Made by a program: the position numbers and the translations under genes. Below are positions 29,601 through 41,039 of a stretch of DNA of 64,000 nucleotides, one piece after another. Positions within the stretch are counted from its first letter, which is position 1. Each line of letters opens with the position of its first letter. Source of the stretch: Sclerodactyla briareus (Eukaryota; Echinodermata; Holothuroidea; Dendrochirotida; Sclerodactylidae); assembly GCA_026419785.1 (NCBI GenBank), contig JAODTK010004021.1:124001-188000 (forward strand). The letters run 5' to 3'. The notes under the pieces were generated by a model. The model saw only the letters and a list, made by a program, of their open reading frames with translations. It had not been told where the DNA came from and did not search any database.

Positions 29601-31259
29601 CCTTTAAGTCGCCATGGGAAATGGGGAGCTAAGTCAAGCTATTCAAATTTGTTTGAATAGTAGCTCAGCAAGAAGGGTCTGGTAAAAGTTACATGTGAAA
29701 TGTACTTTGTCATAACAGACTTCTACACACAGGGAATATCATGAATGACTGAATGATAAACAATTTGTCGTGGACGAGAGAGAGAATATTGACATCTCCT
29801 GTAAAACTAAGAGCATTTACTGATAGTCTAAGCTAAAAAGGACTGCAGCACCATTTAAAGGAACAGGTTGTGCAGAGAATTAGAATTGAGTAGTAGTAGA
29901 ATAAGACTAGTGTTATCCATAGTGTAATTCTTTGGTCACTGAAAAAGAGGCTGTGATATGATCACAATGTATTTCAAGCCCCTCGCACCGTCTGGCATGC
30001 AAACAGCTGTTGGCAGGAAAAATAGATTCATGTCAAGAAAGATCTTGTGTACTGCTAATGGAATCTTTTTTGCATTCGCGTAGATGCGTAGTGTACAAAA
30101 CAAATCTTCCCTTCATGACACAAATAGGAGTAATCAATGCAGTCATGATGTTGTGTTTTGTGACCTCTGAACTTTTTTTGGACATGATTAAACGCGACTT
30201 AACCTGGATAGATGGAGTTCTGTACTTGGTTTCCAGTTCGAATAGTGATACCTGGCTCAATCAATTGTTGTTGGGCAGGTCAAGTTTCGAAAATCTCAAC
30301 AACGATGAGTTCCTGTTCGATCAGGCTGAAATCAGGTTGAATACTTTTCTTTCTAGTGGGAAGTACAGCACTTAGTTTTGGCATACACATCGGGGCAGTT
30401 TTGGTGAAAATGAGGGAAAATTTAGATTTGGGCAATTTTGGCTGGTCAACAATTGGATAACTTAATCGGGCTGGACCCCGTACATTAATATGCAGGTTCC
30501 TTCTAATGTAGTACCATTCCCAAAGTTAAACCCAAATGATGGTTGAGATTCTTAGCTTATGGGGAAGGGGGAGGGAGGGGGGGTAATGGGGGTGATGAAC
30601 CCTAAACTAAATTATGGAAAATTGGATATTTTGACCAATTTCATTTTGGTACACGATAAACCTCTCCGGGAGGACTGAAGTTTATTAATGGTAGTGGTTT
30701 TCCCCATATTGAGTGTTATGTATGACAGTGCCTTAGCTGTAGGGATGAGGCCAGACATCAATAGGCCAATATCTGATAGATTAGGTAGGAGATGATGTGG
30801 GGCACCAGCACCCCACGAAGAGTCTACCCCCGTCTCCTGCTCAACTATGCGTTGGCCCCACTCATAGAAGTTATACAAGTATCTTTCTAGATATCCACAA
30901 ATGAACATCTGTGTGGCTGGCAACCACCTAGTGTGAAGCTACTTGGCCATTGGGGATGTCCTCCACATCTGTGGTTGATACAACCATAGGAATCTAGGTA
31001 TGGAACAGCTGACTATGGTCACCCGAATTGCATAAGGTCGAAGCACCTGAATTATGCAGGCGATTCCCTATTTTTAAAACTAGTCTCATAAACCAAACCG
31101 TCTCATCGCAATATGACAATCAATTGTATAAAGCAAGTTGATAAAGCATTTGGGTTGGGATTTTCCATCAGTCTTCTTCTTTGTGTGAGGGGCAGTTCGA
31201 AACAAGGACTTTCATATACCCCAGTTAGAAATGGCATGTGCACGCAGAAAAAATAGTTT
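29601..31259. other. Intergenic, nothing recognised apart from a small hairpin
   Basis: A short foldback lies at 29,626-29,666. A possible R2-type head (AGTAATCAATGCAGTCATGA) occurs near 30,128. The 121-residue frame at 30,010-30,375 overlaps that head and resembles no family I know, so it is not called a gene. Confidence 0.45.
29626..29666. repeat. Small foldback
   Basis: CTATTCAAA/TTTGAATAG form a perfect 9-bp stem around a TTTG loop. An outer GAGCTA/TAGCTC pair extends it after a 7-base bulge on the left. Confidence 0.6.
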
Positions 31260-32189
31260 GTAGTACGTTACAGATAGTTTAGTTTAGTTGATATGATATG
31301 ATATAATTTATTAGTTGAGTGAAAGGGGTCAGGAAAGACACAAATCCTCATGAAAAGACTAAAACCATTCCCAAAAAAGAAGAATAACCCGGATGCCTAA
31401 AGAATCGCCAACAATTCTTGAAAAAAAAATCAAGAAGCATTACAATTCGGTAGACAGAACAACATCTTCAGGGAAACTAAACGTTGGAATAGCTTTTGCT
31501 GAACTTCGAACTGATATAAATCAGACGAGGAATTAGTGGAACGATAAATTCGCCAAAGATGTCTCTTACGTTGAATGGCCAGAAAAACTCCCTTTTCATC
31601 CAACCAGGCCTTTTGTCAGCCCTGTATGGTGGTCTTTAGTTCGACGCCTTACCCAAGGAATGTTACACTTTCATCATCCGTTGACTCTTCCAATGAAACC
31701 CTTCCACGAGGTCGACAGCTGCCAGATTCAAACCTTTCGAAATTTTGGCCACTCTACATGACTCAGGAACCCAGAAACGCCATCCAAATCGGCCCTGTGG
31801 AGAACAGCTAGGAACGAGCTCAAACTCCCTGTGGATATTGACAGAATAACAAACCACAGCGAAAGCTATTAATATCGCGTGATCACTTGCACCAAGCCTA
31901 ACTAAACTCTATACATAGCCACGGAGAACTGCTGGATCCTACTCAGAACTAGATCTAAAATATATGCTTTCCGGCAGGAAAATGAACATGCTGCAAGAGG
32001 AAACATATTGGGTAAACCAGGTGCGTAGCAGGGGGGGGGGGGGGCTTTGGGGGCGCGCGACCCCGGGTAAGAGAAAGAGGGGGGAAAAGAGGAAGAGGAA
32101 AAGTGGTGGAGGAGGAAAAAACAAATAAATGAAGAGAGGGAGGCACCAGAGCAGAGGAGTGGGGGTGGGGGGGGGGGGTTGGTAACTAC
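31260..32189. other. Intergenic, unrecognised, with G-rich tract
   Basis: It starts with a short ATATGATATGATATAATTTA run that looks like the tail of a minus-oriented retroposon, but no coding part was identified in the following 600 bases. Poly-G and purine-rich tracts lie at about 32,030-32,180 and produce proline-rich minus-strand frames that are not genes. Confidence 0.4.
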
Positions 32190-32415
32190 ACATTTGCACA
32201 ACGAACGCTGCAAGGGGGGGGGGGGGGAAGAGATTGTTTTGCGAAGAATGCCTCTGCTGACCATAAAAGTGAAATGAATGAGAGGGTGTTTAGCGTAGGG
32301 TCAATACTGTATGAGCTGACGGGCGGAGGAATCAATGGTGTCACTCGGCTGGTAGTATGCTGTGAGTATGTATGTGGAGAAGGTACAGCCCAACCCTCAT
32401 AGTCAGATCAACATA
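32190..32415 (+). repeat. Dispersed repeat family R4, copy 1
   Basis: Shares with 57,770-57,985 the order 'GCACAAxxxAACGCxGCAxC/AAGG', 'GAATGCCTCTGCT' (there AAATGCCACTGCT), 'GAGGGTGTTTAG' (there GAGGTTGTTAG) and 'TATGTATGTGGAGAAGG', then 'CAGCCxAACCCTCA'. A third copy is at 34,580-34,960. No coding domain. Confidence 0.6.
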
Positions 32416-32849
32416 TTTCCTTTATGGCTCTTTGCTGATTAGGCAGTGGATTATTAGCCAGTTGCAGAAATCTATTTTGGTTTGGTAGGTAGCAAGTATA
32501 ATAAAATGAGGATTTGCTGGTATAAACCAGGCTTTTTACGGATTTGTAAGTTGAAAATGGCGAAATATGGACTATACACAACGAGCTAGTTTGGGACGGA
32601 TATGTGTATATGGTGTTTTTAAATATTGCCACAATAGACACTATGGACTCGGGCGTCGGTGAGTCTTGGGAGTAGGTTGGAGCCAGCCGCCCAGCACGGC
32701 TTCGCACTATAGTTGGCGCAAATTTGAGGGTACCTCGGAGATTGGGCGGATTGGCTTCAGGCCCAGGCCTTGCGTGTCGGTTCACTGAAGTAAGATGAGC
32801 GGCGGCCATATCGTCGTTTTTTGTTTCAAGTGTCTTTATTCTTCCACTT

Positions 32850-32950
32850 CCCCTTATTGATTCCTGGTGCCGAAGGCAGAAAAAATCTCTGCAGTCATGT
32901 TGTGTGTGTGTGTGTGTGTGTGTGCGTCGTGTGTGTGTGTGTGTGTTTGT

Positions 32951-33006
<56 letters not shown>

Positions 33007-33270
33007 TGTGTTGTTTGTGTGGTGTGGTGTGTGGGTTGGTGTGGTGTGTTTTTGGGTGACAGCCTGTCAAGCACGATGTCTAGCGAAACGAAACAGTTAT
33101 TAAGTTCCATTCCGCACGTTGGTTGCTCGTGTGGTGAGGATGAACCCTTTTGTTTTAGTGCAAGTTCAAGGTCGTTCAAGGTCCCCGACAGGGCAATCCT
33201 TCTATTCTTGGCAACGAAAACATTTCAAAGCAACGTGGTTAATGGGCCTCATGATTGCAATGGAGACTCT
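32850..33270 (+). repeat. R2 element with long (GT)n microsatellite
   Basis: Head GTGCCGAAGGCAGAAAAAAT then CTCTGCAGTCATG directly abuts about 160 bp of GT-rich microsatellite (32,899-33,050). Downstream, CAAGTTCAAGGTCGTTCAAG, then GTCCCCGACAGGGCAATCCT, matches the wording of the 55.6-kb copy. The long Cys/Val-rich and His/Thr-rich frames over the microsatellite are artefacts. Confidence 0.8.
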
Positions 33271-33279
33271 AGAAATCGT

Positions 33280-34120
33280 TGTCGTTGACGATGTGCTCAA
33301 CTCCAACGATTTTCCTTTGTCTGGCTGTGGCACTCACAGCTTCACATTTTTAGCCCTACGGCTACACCGCTACTCGCTATTCCCGGTAACCTCGGAGAAA
33401 CTTACTTTTTCTTTTTTTCAGTACAGTCAGGTGACATAACAACCAAGTAAAGGGCAACCCCTTTTTACCGACTCCGAGGCCGATAGATAGATAGATGATA
33501 GATAGATATATAGATAGATATCTTTAATTTTTAAATCCTCTGGCCAAGGAAATTACATGTCTGCAGTAGAAGGTTATAACATAAACATAAACATACAATG
33601 GCATATGAGATAAGACATAGAACAATAGAACAATAAAACCACGTAAAATTGGCAAAACCTGGATAGGACGATACAATGGAATGCACACATACCAGCTACC
33701 TTAAAAGTAGATTATGTAAAGGTAATTGCAGTGCCAAGGAAGCCTGAGCGGTGACGATTAGTATTGGAACGAACAGGTCTAAGCCTCCGCTGCAGATCTG
33801 TGCATTTTCAAGTTGAGATCGTGATATCGAGTAGCGCAATTCGGGGGAAGAAATGGCAGGACGGCAGCTAGGATGAAGCAAAAGTGAATTGTAAACCAAA
33901 TATTTAACGAGGGCTTACAAAAAATTGTTGTCTCTTCATTAAGGTACTGGACATGAGTTACAATGAAATTTAGGACAACTTTTTCGAGATTTTGGTAATT
34001 TTAACGGTAATAATACGATAGGCCCACCATCAATACCGCGCCCCACTGATAAACTATGGTACGTCACTACATCAGTCGTGAAATAGGTCAGGAAAGACTA
34101 GGAAGTGCCACATCCTGGAT
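33280..34120. repeat. Diverged part-copy of the 41-46 kb segment, interrupted by an insertion
   Basis: 33,290-33,450 matches 43,235-43,440 (AACGA.., CACTC, TTTTAGCCCTACGG versus TTTCGCCATAGTGG, 'CGCTATTC', ACAGTCAGGTGACAT) and 33,740-34,120 matches 43,440-43,800 (GATCGxGATA, CCATAATTCGGG, 'GGTACTGGACATGA', 'AACTATGG'). Between them lies foreign sequence starting with a (GATA)n run (33,483-33,522) followed by TTTAATTTTTAAATCCTCTG, which looks like the 3' end of a minus-oriented retroposon. Confidence 0.6.
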
Positions 34121-34579
34121 ATGGGAGGCCAGTTACCTTCCAAAATTCCGTTGTACGGATACGCGCCAACCGATGCCGGACTCTCCGCTCAGATAGTAAC
34201 CCGACGCTCATAGAGCAGATATAACGACTAAATCGAGGGATTTCCTCGCTCACCTTCATGTAAATTGTAAGCTTGCAGTGAGTTCTTGATATTTGGTTTG
34301 TAACTTGACTGAAATTTTTTCCACATAAATATAGAGGCCGCAGATGCTGTGTTGCTATGAGTTATCCGCGTATATCCTGCAGAACGACAACCCTTTCAAC
34401 GTTCTTACTTTTACAAAACATGGCACATTAGATGTTGGCAAGGTGCCATTTCCGGCGATCTAGGAGGTATAAAAAGCAAACTTTTCGCGTTACACTCACC
34501 AAATGTGTGGCGCTCCGCTATAGTCAATCGCAGTCCACTTCATCCCCTCATTTTTTCGAAACGGATCGACACCCCTGGT
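34121..34579. other. Intergenic, nothing recognised
   Basis: No family match, repeat or RNA signal that I can defend. Confidence 0.4.
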
Positions 34580-34960
34580 CGTGCATTCCGGTGCCTATAT
34601 GGAGAGCGGGGTGGGGGGGGGGGAACACAGTGCTCAAAAATTTCCTGCAAATGAGAGGTTGTTTAGAAAAACAAACCCCCACAAAAAAAACAAAAAAAAA
34701 AAAAAAAAGACAAAAAAAAAAAAAAAAAAAAAAAAACACCAACAAAAAAAACCCCCCCCAAAACAAAAAATAAACAAAAAACAAAAACCCAAGGAAAACA
34801 TCCAACCCTCACATCAGATTCAACATATTCCAGTTTGAGTCATAGACATCTTTGTTTAGTGTCATTCTACACGGCAGGCGCTTCGGTTTCAACGATAGTG
34901 TGCGTTATAAACGGTTCTCCCAGGTCCCGGAGGGGTGTTTTTCTTCCCGCGCCCCCGGGG
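34580..34960 (+). repeat. Dispersed repeat family R4, copy 2, with A-rich tract
   Basis: Matches 57,955-58,120: 'CCAACCCTCA', 'CATATTCCAGTTxGAG', 'TAGTGxCATTCxACACG', 'ATAAAxGGT' and GGTCCCGGAGGGGT in the same order. A 120-bp tract of A with scattered C and G (34,682-34,800) interrupts it. The lysine-rich and phenylalanine-rich frames over the tract are artefacts. Confidence 0.65.
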
Positions 34961-37900
34961 GTGACAAATCCTGCATAGCCTGGTAAAAGTAACAAATTTA
35001 GAACCTATTATTAAAGTATCTTGCTCGCCTAGTGCCACCAAATTTGTGTGGTCAGCGGGAGGAGGCGAGTTATCGCCGGTGCTCACCATGATCAATGCGG
35101 CAAGGTTCCTAGATAAGCCTCAAGTTGGCTTTCTGAACCCGTAGAATTCAAAATATTCAACAGTTTGATGAGTAAGTAGAATGGCAGAGAGTACTCGCCA
35201 AATAATTCATCTTGGGCTGCCTTGGCTATCGTTAGAACATTACATTCAGATGTCTTTGCCTTGTTTTATTGGACAAACACAGATCACTCGATTTTGGTTT
35301 AACTTGGTGAATTCAGTCGTCCATGTAATGAGGACTCACATGAACGGGACCGTCTTTTTTCATCAAGAGATCAGGCAAGAGTTAACCAAGACATAACATG
35401 AATCACCTTCGAAAACGAGGTTTATGGAGTAATGACAGTTTTATCCAGATTCTTTAGAGGGGATCACCTGCGCTTTGATAGCTCAGCAGCCTGAAGACAA
35501 TCAAGTTTGTCGCCAGAGATTTAGTCATAGAAGTCTGACAATCATATGATCTGAGCAGTTCTGCTGGTAGCTCAACTGCTCAAGAGGTGCCATGATCATC
35601 AGAACGGAATTATCATACCATGTCAACAGAAAAACATTCGATCTACTAAGGATAATAATCAGTTTGAGATTGGAATGGTTTGGACAATAAACCTTAACCC
35701 TCTGCTTCAAACGGCCAGCTCTCAACACACCTTCTCATCCAGTTGTTGTACTGAGGGTGCTATGCTGAATTGAGTAGCTTATGCAACTTCTAAATGAACC
35801 AATTCAACCAGTCCTTTACTGTAGTCCTGATTCTCTTACAAAATCCACTTTGTAACCTATACCAATGAACATAGAATTCGATGGGACCAGTCTTGCATTA
35901 CAATTATACTAAATGTAGTTTAATTATTACAGTGGAGTGGGGGGTTAGACTACACTAGAAATTCGTTTTGAGCATAAAAGTTGATTTTTTTTCTATCGTC
36001 ATGACATTGCTTATATTCTCGAACACCACACTGCTATCTCGGAAGCGCGAATAGAAAATAACAAATATATATCAATCGTGACTAAGCCTTACTGTAGTAT
36101 ATATGTGTGTTTAATGTAATTAGGGTGGTAATTCTCAACATGCGGGGCCCTTACTGGTAACGACAGGAGGATTTTCGGGTGAATCTCATCGAGGCGGTTT
36201 TGGGAATCATCATTTGATATCTCAAAATTCTTGCGTGGTATCCAGAAAAAAAAAACTGACACCAATTTGTCAGCAATAGTGATGAACTGGCGTTGTAGGA
36301 CGCCGAAACCACGTGGACATGGCAAAACTGATGGCAGGCTGATGTGCAAGTAATAATTAATTAATGAGGAGTCTTGATAGAGCGACTAGTGCAAAAACCT
36401 ACGCGCTTTACAGACCTGAGAGAAACACAGAGCAGAAATAGAAAAAAACAGAAAAGAATAAGCAGAGGCCCGAAACAATAGAGGAGAAACACACAACACG
36501 AATAATACAGTCGGAGCCAGACGGGACAGAGTCAGGAAGGGTATCCACAAGTGAGGGGGGGGGGGGGGGACAGCACGTGGCGAATGAACGTCACCCATAA
36601 AAATTGGTGGATGAGCGTAACCATGACTTTAAGCTGTTGACTTGGCAGATGATCCTTAGGGATCTGGAAGAGAAAAATGATGATGGGAATTATCATCATA
36701 TAGTTCTCTGTAGGTGCATAATCAGTTCATTCACCATGTTAGCAAGTATGGACATGAATTAACTAATGCTAGTATATGCTAGCAACGCCTGAATGATGGC
36801 TCAGATTATGATCGGAATAACGTAGCAACAAGCATTATTAATGGAATATTCAATAGTAGTAAGTCATGCTGGGAGCGGAAGACTGAATGGATTAGGCACC
36901 TACAACGGTTGTTAAAGCTATAAAGTAGATACACTCCGATTAATCAGCATTGTGAAACGCTGGATGACATTTGTTCCATGCTTTAGTTTTCGTATATGTT
37001 TGGCTATATCATATATTATTTATGATGTTTTGCTGCCAGAATGGGGTTAGGCGGGCTTCAATACCCTGAGGACGGCTGCGAGATTGAATCAGACTTACAG
37101 GAGAAGATAAATCTGGACCTTTTGGTATTGTGTGATCGTTCATGGTTATTTTTTGCTTCTTTTCCTGTTTATCGTAACAGTAGGACAACAATACTATCAC
37201 ACCAATGGTACTTGAAATTACTTCTCCTGTACTACAAGTTCAATTATTGTCTTCAATGTACATGTAATGGTCTTTGGTAGAGGGCCATCTGGGGGTAGTT
37301 CACTGCCTCAGTGTGGTTCCCTAATGGCATTTGCCCAATCAAACCGTTGGATGCAGTATACGAATTTTTAGTCCAAAGTCCCACTTGGGACCTATGGCCA
37401 TCTTATAAAATTACACACAATGGGTGCTCGATAAGCATCTACATACCAGGCCTCAATTAATTGTTTTAAAGTTACATGTAATGACCCTTGTGTAGGGCCA
37501 TGGAGGGGTTATTCGGGTTCCTGGTCCAAGGACAGTGTGAGCCCAGGGCCATGTGAGCCCTACATGAGTAAAATGCTGCATCTTGTGGAAAATGCGCACT
37601 AAAATGCTTCTCCTCCTTCAGTTTAAATCGTGATTTTCAGAAATTTTGGTCAGTGTTCGCGGGACAAATGTTTTATACGGGTTATTCAGGGATTGAAGTC
37701 AAAGTCATCTAAGGGATCATTTTGGCTGAAATGTTCCCCATTTTGTGAAAACATGTGGACAAAAGCTTCTCCTGCCACAGCCTGAGTTGGTTGACGGTGT
37801 AGTATCCCATATGTCATAAACTAATGTACATAAGGGGGTTTAGGAATTTGAAGTCTATAAGGTGTCGAGAGGGTCAATTTGGCCGTTTTGTTCGGAAGTT

Positions 37901-38260
37901 CAAGCCACATTACTCCTTCCAGATTAACAGACGGGTGTAAATTAACGTGAAAGTCTGTTAGTAAGTATATTGAACAATAGTAAATAGTGAAGCAAGTCAT
38001 GAGAATCTGAGGTCAAAGGTCATCTAGGAGAATTTTGGACCATGATAAGAACAGTTGTGCGGCTTCTTTTTATACAGGACGACCATGAAGTGGGTATATT
38101 ACTTGGGCAGTGTTTGGTCTTTTGTTGATGATGATAGCATGACGGTGGTTCAGGAAGTGGAGGTCGAATATCATCAGGCCGGCACGCTTGGGGGTCAATT
38201 TGGTTGATTTGTTGGAATGGCCAAGCTGCCTCTGCTACAGGTTATTGAACTTTCAGGGAT
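34961..38260. other. Intergenic, mostly unrecognised
   Basis: No gene supported. A local direct duplication lies at 37,230-37,330 and 37,450-37,560 ('TACATGTAATG' then 'GTAGxGGGCCAT' then 'GGGGxTAxTTC'). AGGTCA motifs occur at 37,690-38,030, including a perfect AGGTCAAAGGTCA at 38,010-38,022. Confidence 0.45.
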
Positions 38261-39116
38261 GAAGTTAGTTTATATATTATATATACTTTATATGAGGCAT
38301 TTGGGATTTGGTGTAAAAGGTCATCTGATGTATCACTAAAACTATGCACATTTCCTGCACTTGAAACCGCTGCAAACAGATAGGTGAGCTACTGTGCCAC
38401 TGCACTCTCCGTCTTTGTTTCTCTTTTAAATATGGATGGCATTTTCTCCACAGTTTCGAGCAAGGACTATGATGAGTTGAAATGTTGTGCCAATCCTTTC
38501 CTAGGAGGAACACATGTCGAGCGTTGAACAAGGTTTTCAATATGGAAATAGGATACATATGAAACTTTTAGAGTCGTTTTACACATACGTCATGATCCGT
38601 TGCACAATATAGCTGTTATGGAATGGGCAACGCCTGATATTCCCAAACAATTTTGAAGTTCAATCACTTTGCAATGGAATGTCCCCGTATGTCGTATGCA
38701 ACATCGTGTTACGTAACTATATGCTACATATCCGGTGCAGGGTTATTGTGTTATGTAATTTGTAGTAGATTCGGTCCATTTTTGTATTGTTTTTTTTTGT
38801 GTTGACGACTTTGGGCTAGAGTGGAGTTAGAGTGCAGCGGGGGTTGCTTTCAATTGGAATCCGCCTGACGCTGCCGACAACATAGTGAGAACTTGTCGAG
38901 TATATAAAGTTGGTGAGGGAAAGTTAACGGAAGAGCGAGATAGACGTTTAGGTGTAGAATTGGTGATCAGACTCCCACCAAACTCCAGCTGAAACTGAAG
39001 AAAAGTCTCCACATTAACTGAACGTCCCAACTTGAACAACCAGCTCGAAGGGGTACTGCTCACATTGTCAGGGGTACTGCTCGCATTGTTAAACTAATTA
39101 AACTAAGTACCACCAT

Positions 39117-39162
<46 letters not shown>

Positions 39163-41039
39163 ATATTTATATATAGATATATATATTTTATATATCATAT
39201 AAGATATATCAAAACATTCCATTCATAACCCCTTCAGTATTGGGTAACCTGATGAAGACCATGTTCCGTGCCACCCAGGATGCGTACTATGAGCACGGAT
39301 CGCATCAAAAGTGCGAGAGGCTCGTGTTCCCACGAGGCATGTTTCCTGGATATGTTCACAATTACCACCATGTTAAAAGTGGATACAGGAGATATAGGGC
39401 GCTGTGCGTTGGCTGGCAGTGCTCATAGTACGCCACGAGCAAACGGCGCACTAGAATCATTGGGTTCATGACATTCACTAAAAAAACTTGCATACCCACG
39501 ACATGACAATGGGGGTTTATAAACTTCAATACGGTAGCGAGCTGTTCACAAAATTTGAACTGATTGGGCGGTCGGCCTTCTGTACATCCCACAAGACCAA
39601 ACGGATTACTTCAACGTGATCGGACCGGCGATTCTGTTAGAGGATCGTCACCTCTGACTCTGTTGACCTCAGATACCTTCGACCTGTCACGAAACGATGG
39701 TACGTATGTTAGTCGTGTCAATATGCTAGAACACGAAAGAGGCATACGACTTCCGACTTATTCGCACCAGGCGTTATTCTACGCGGCTATCGTGTTGACA
39801 GATGTCGGCCTTGACTCTGTTGACTTTTGATCTGACCCCTAAAATGAGGATTAGGCTATATGCTTCAAGGCATTCATCCTTCATTAATATATTCGCTATG
39901 CATCATTGTTTTTTTTTTTTTCGAACGGGCCGGTAACACTCACCGCCAACCACCACCATTTAATGTTGTGCCGTGTGGATTTGTGTGTGTGTGTGTGTGC
40001 GCGCGCCGCGTGAGTTGACAATAGCTGCGCGGACCATAAACTGTCAACCACACCCGACTTGCGAGGCATGTTTCGGTGCGCAATCATGACGAGTAGCCGC
40101 TTATGATAAGACGATAAGCCAGTTTGGTTTCAACACCGAATAATATGGATAATCAATGTAATCGAGACAATGTTCGGTTAGTTGAGCTATCTTTTTAGCA
40201 TGTGCTGGCGATTTACCTACCAGCCAATCATATGGTACTGATTCGAACACGCAACCCAATGATGAGGATAGTGATTTAACTCACACTAATCCTGACTATC
40301 GGAGAGTATGGCACTCACTCCAAGAAAGGCGCATTCATTTCTGGCGCGATTGTTTGTTTTTGCTTCTCTGGAAGCACAAGCGAAGGCTTCCAGTGTCCTT
40401 CTGAAGATACTGTCACACCTTCCTCGTAGCTATATAATCGGACTGGTGTTTAGTTTCAATTGGTTTGCGTTTTATTAGTCGGTAAGACGGTATCTCCGTG
40501 GAATACATACAACATTTTGCCATGCCGAACCTATCATCATACATTCATCATCATCATATCATCCATCATATCATCATCATCATCATTATTATTATTATAT
40601 TATAGTATTAGATTAGTATTATTATTATTATTATATTATTATATGATTATTATTATTTTATACATACAACATTTTGCCTGTCGGATAGTATTCATATTTT
40701 ATTCTTAAATTCATATTCATATTCATATTATATTATTATTATTATTAGTAGTGGAGTAGTGTAGTACTATGGTAGTAGTAGTAGTGGTAGTAGTAGACAC
40801 ACTCCTCCTCCTTTAGCCTAAGCAGTTAGGTTTTCCAGCTGAGTAAACAGATAGATCAGCCATTTTCCTCCTCCAAAGTTCGTTTTATGACAATCTGAAT
40901 TTGGTGTTCTTTGTTTGTACAAGCTGTCCGCCTTTGTGTTTCGCCTCAGGGGTATGGGCTAGTGTTATGGGATGAAGGCATGTTAGGCGTCGGTTAGAGA
41001 GTGAGATTGGGGTGGATTGTACGAATTCGGTGTTTTAAG
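38261..41039. other. Intergenic with microsatellites and inverted repeats
   Basis: Contents: (AT)n at about 39,118-39,200; an inverted pair GCGTACTATGAGCAC at 39,282-39,296 and its exact complement at 39,419-39,433; a short GT run at 39,983-40,000; ATC/ATT trinucleotide runs at about 40,545-40,750 and TAG/GTA triplets to 40,795. The frames at 39,240 and 39,564 match no known family. No exon is supported. Confidence 0.5.
40205..40315 (-). repeat. Possible tRNA-like SINE head
   Basis: The minus strand reads GGATTAGTGTGAGTTAAATC ... GGGTTGCGTGTTCGAATC, which resembles box A and box B at tRNA spacing. No cloverleaf or body could be confirmed by eye. Confidence 0.3.

Noticed and set aside
31902-32264. 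Proline-rich minus-strand frames
   Set aside because: They mirror poly-G and GA-rich tracts.
32821-33288. Long Cys/Val-rich and His/Thr-rich reading frames on both strands
   Set aside because: They are translations of the (GT)n microsatellite of an R2 element and extend only while the repeat stays free of stops.
34548-34805. Phe-rich and Lys-rich frames around 34.7 kb
   Set aside because: They come from an A-rich low-complexity tract.
39240-39830. Two neighbouring plus-strand frames as a possible gene
   Set aside because: No recognised domain, no splice context, and they overlap an inverted repeat.
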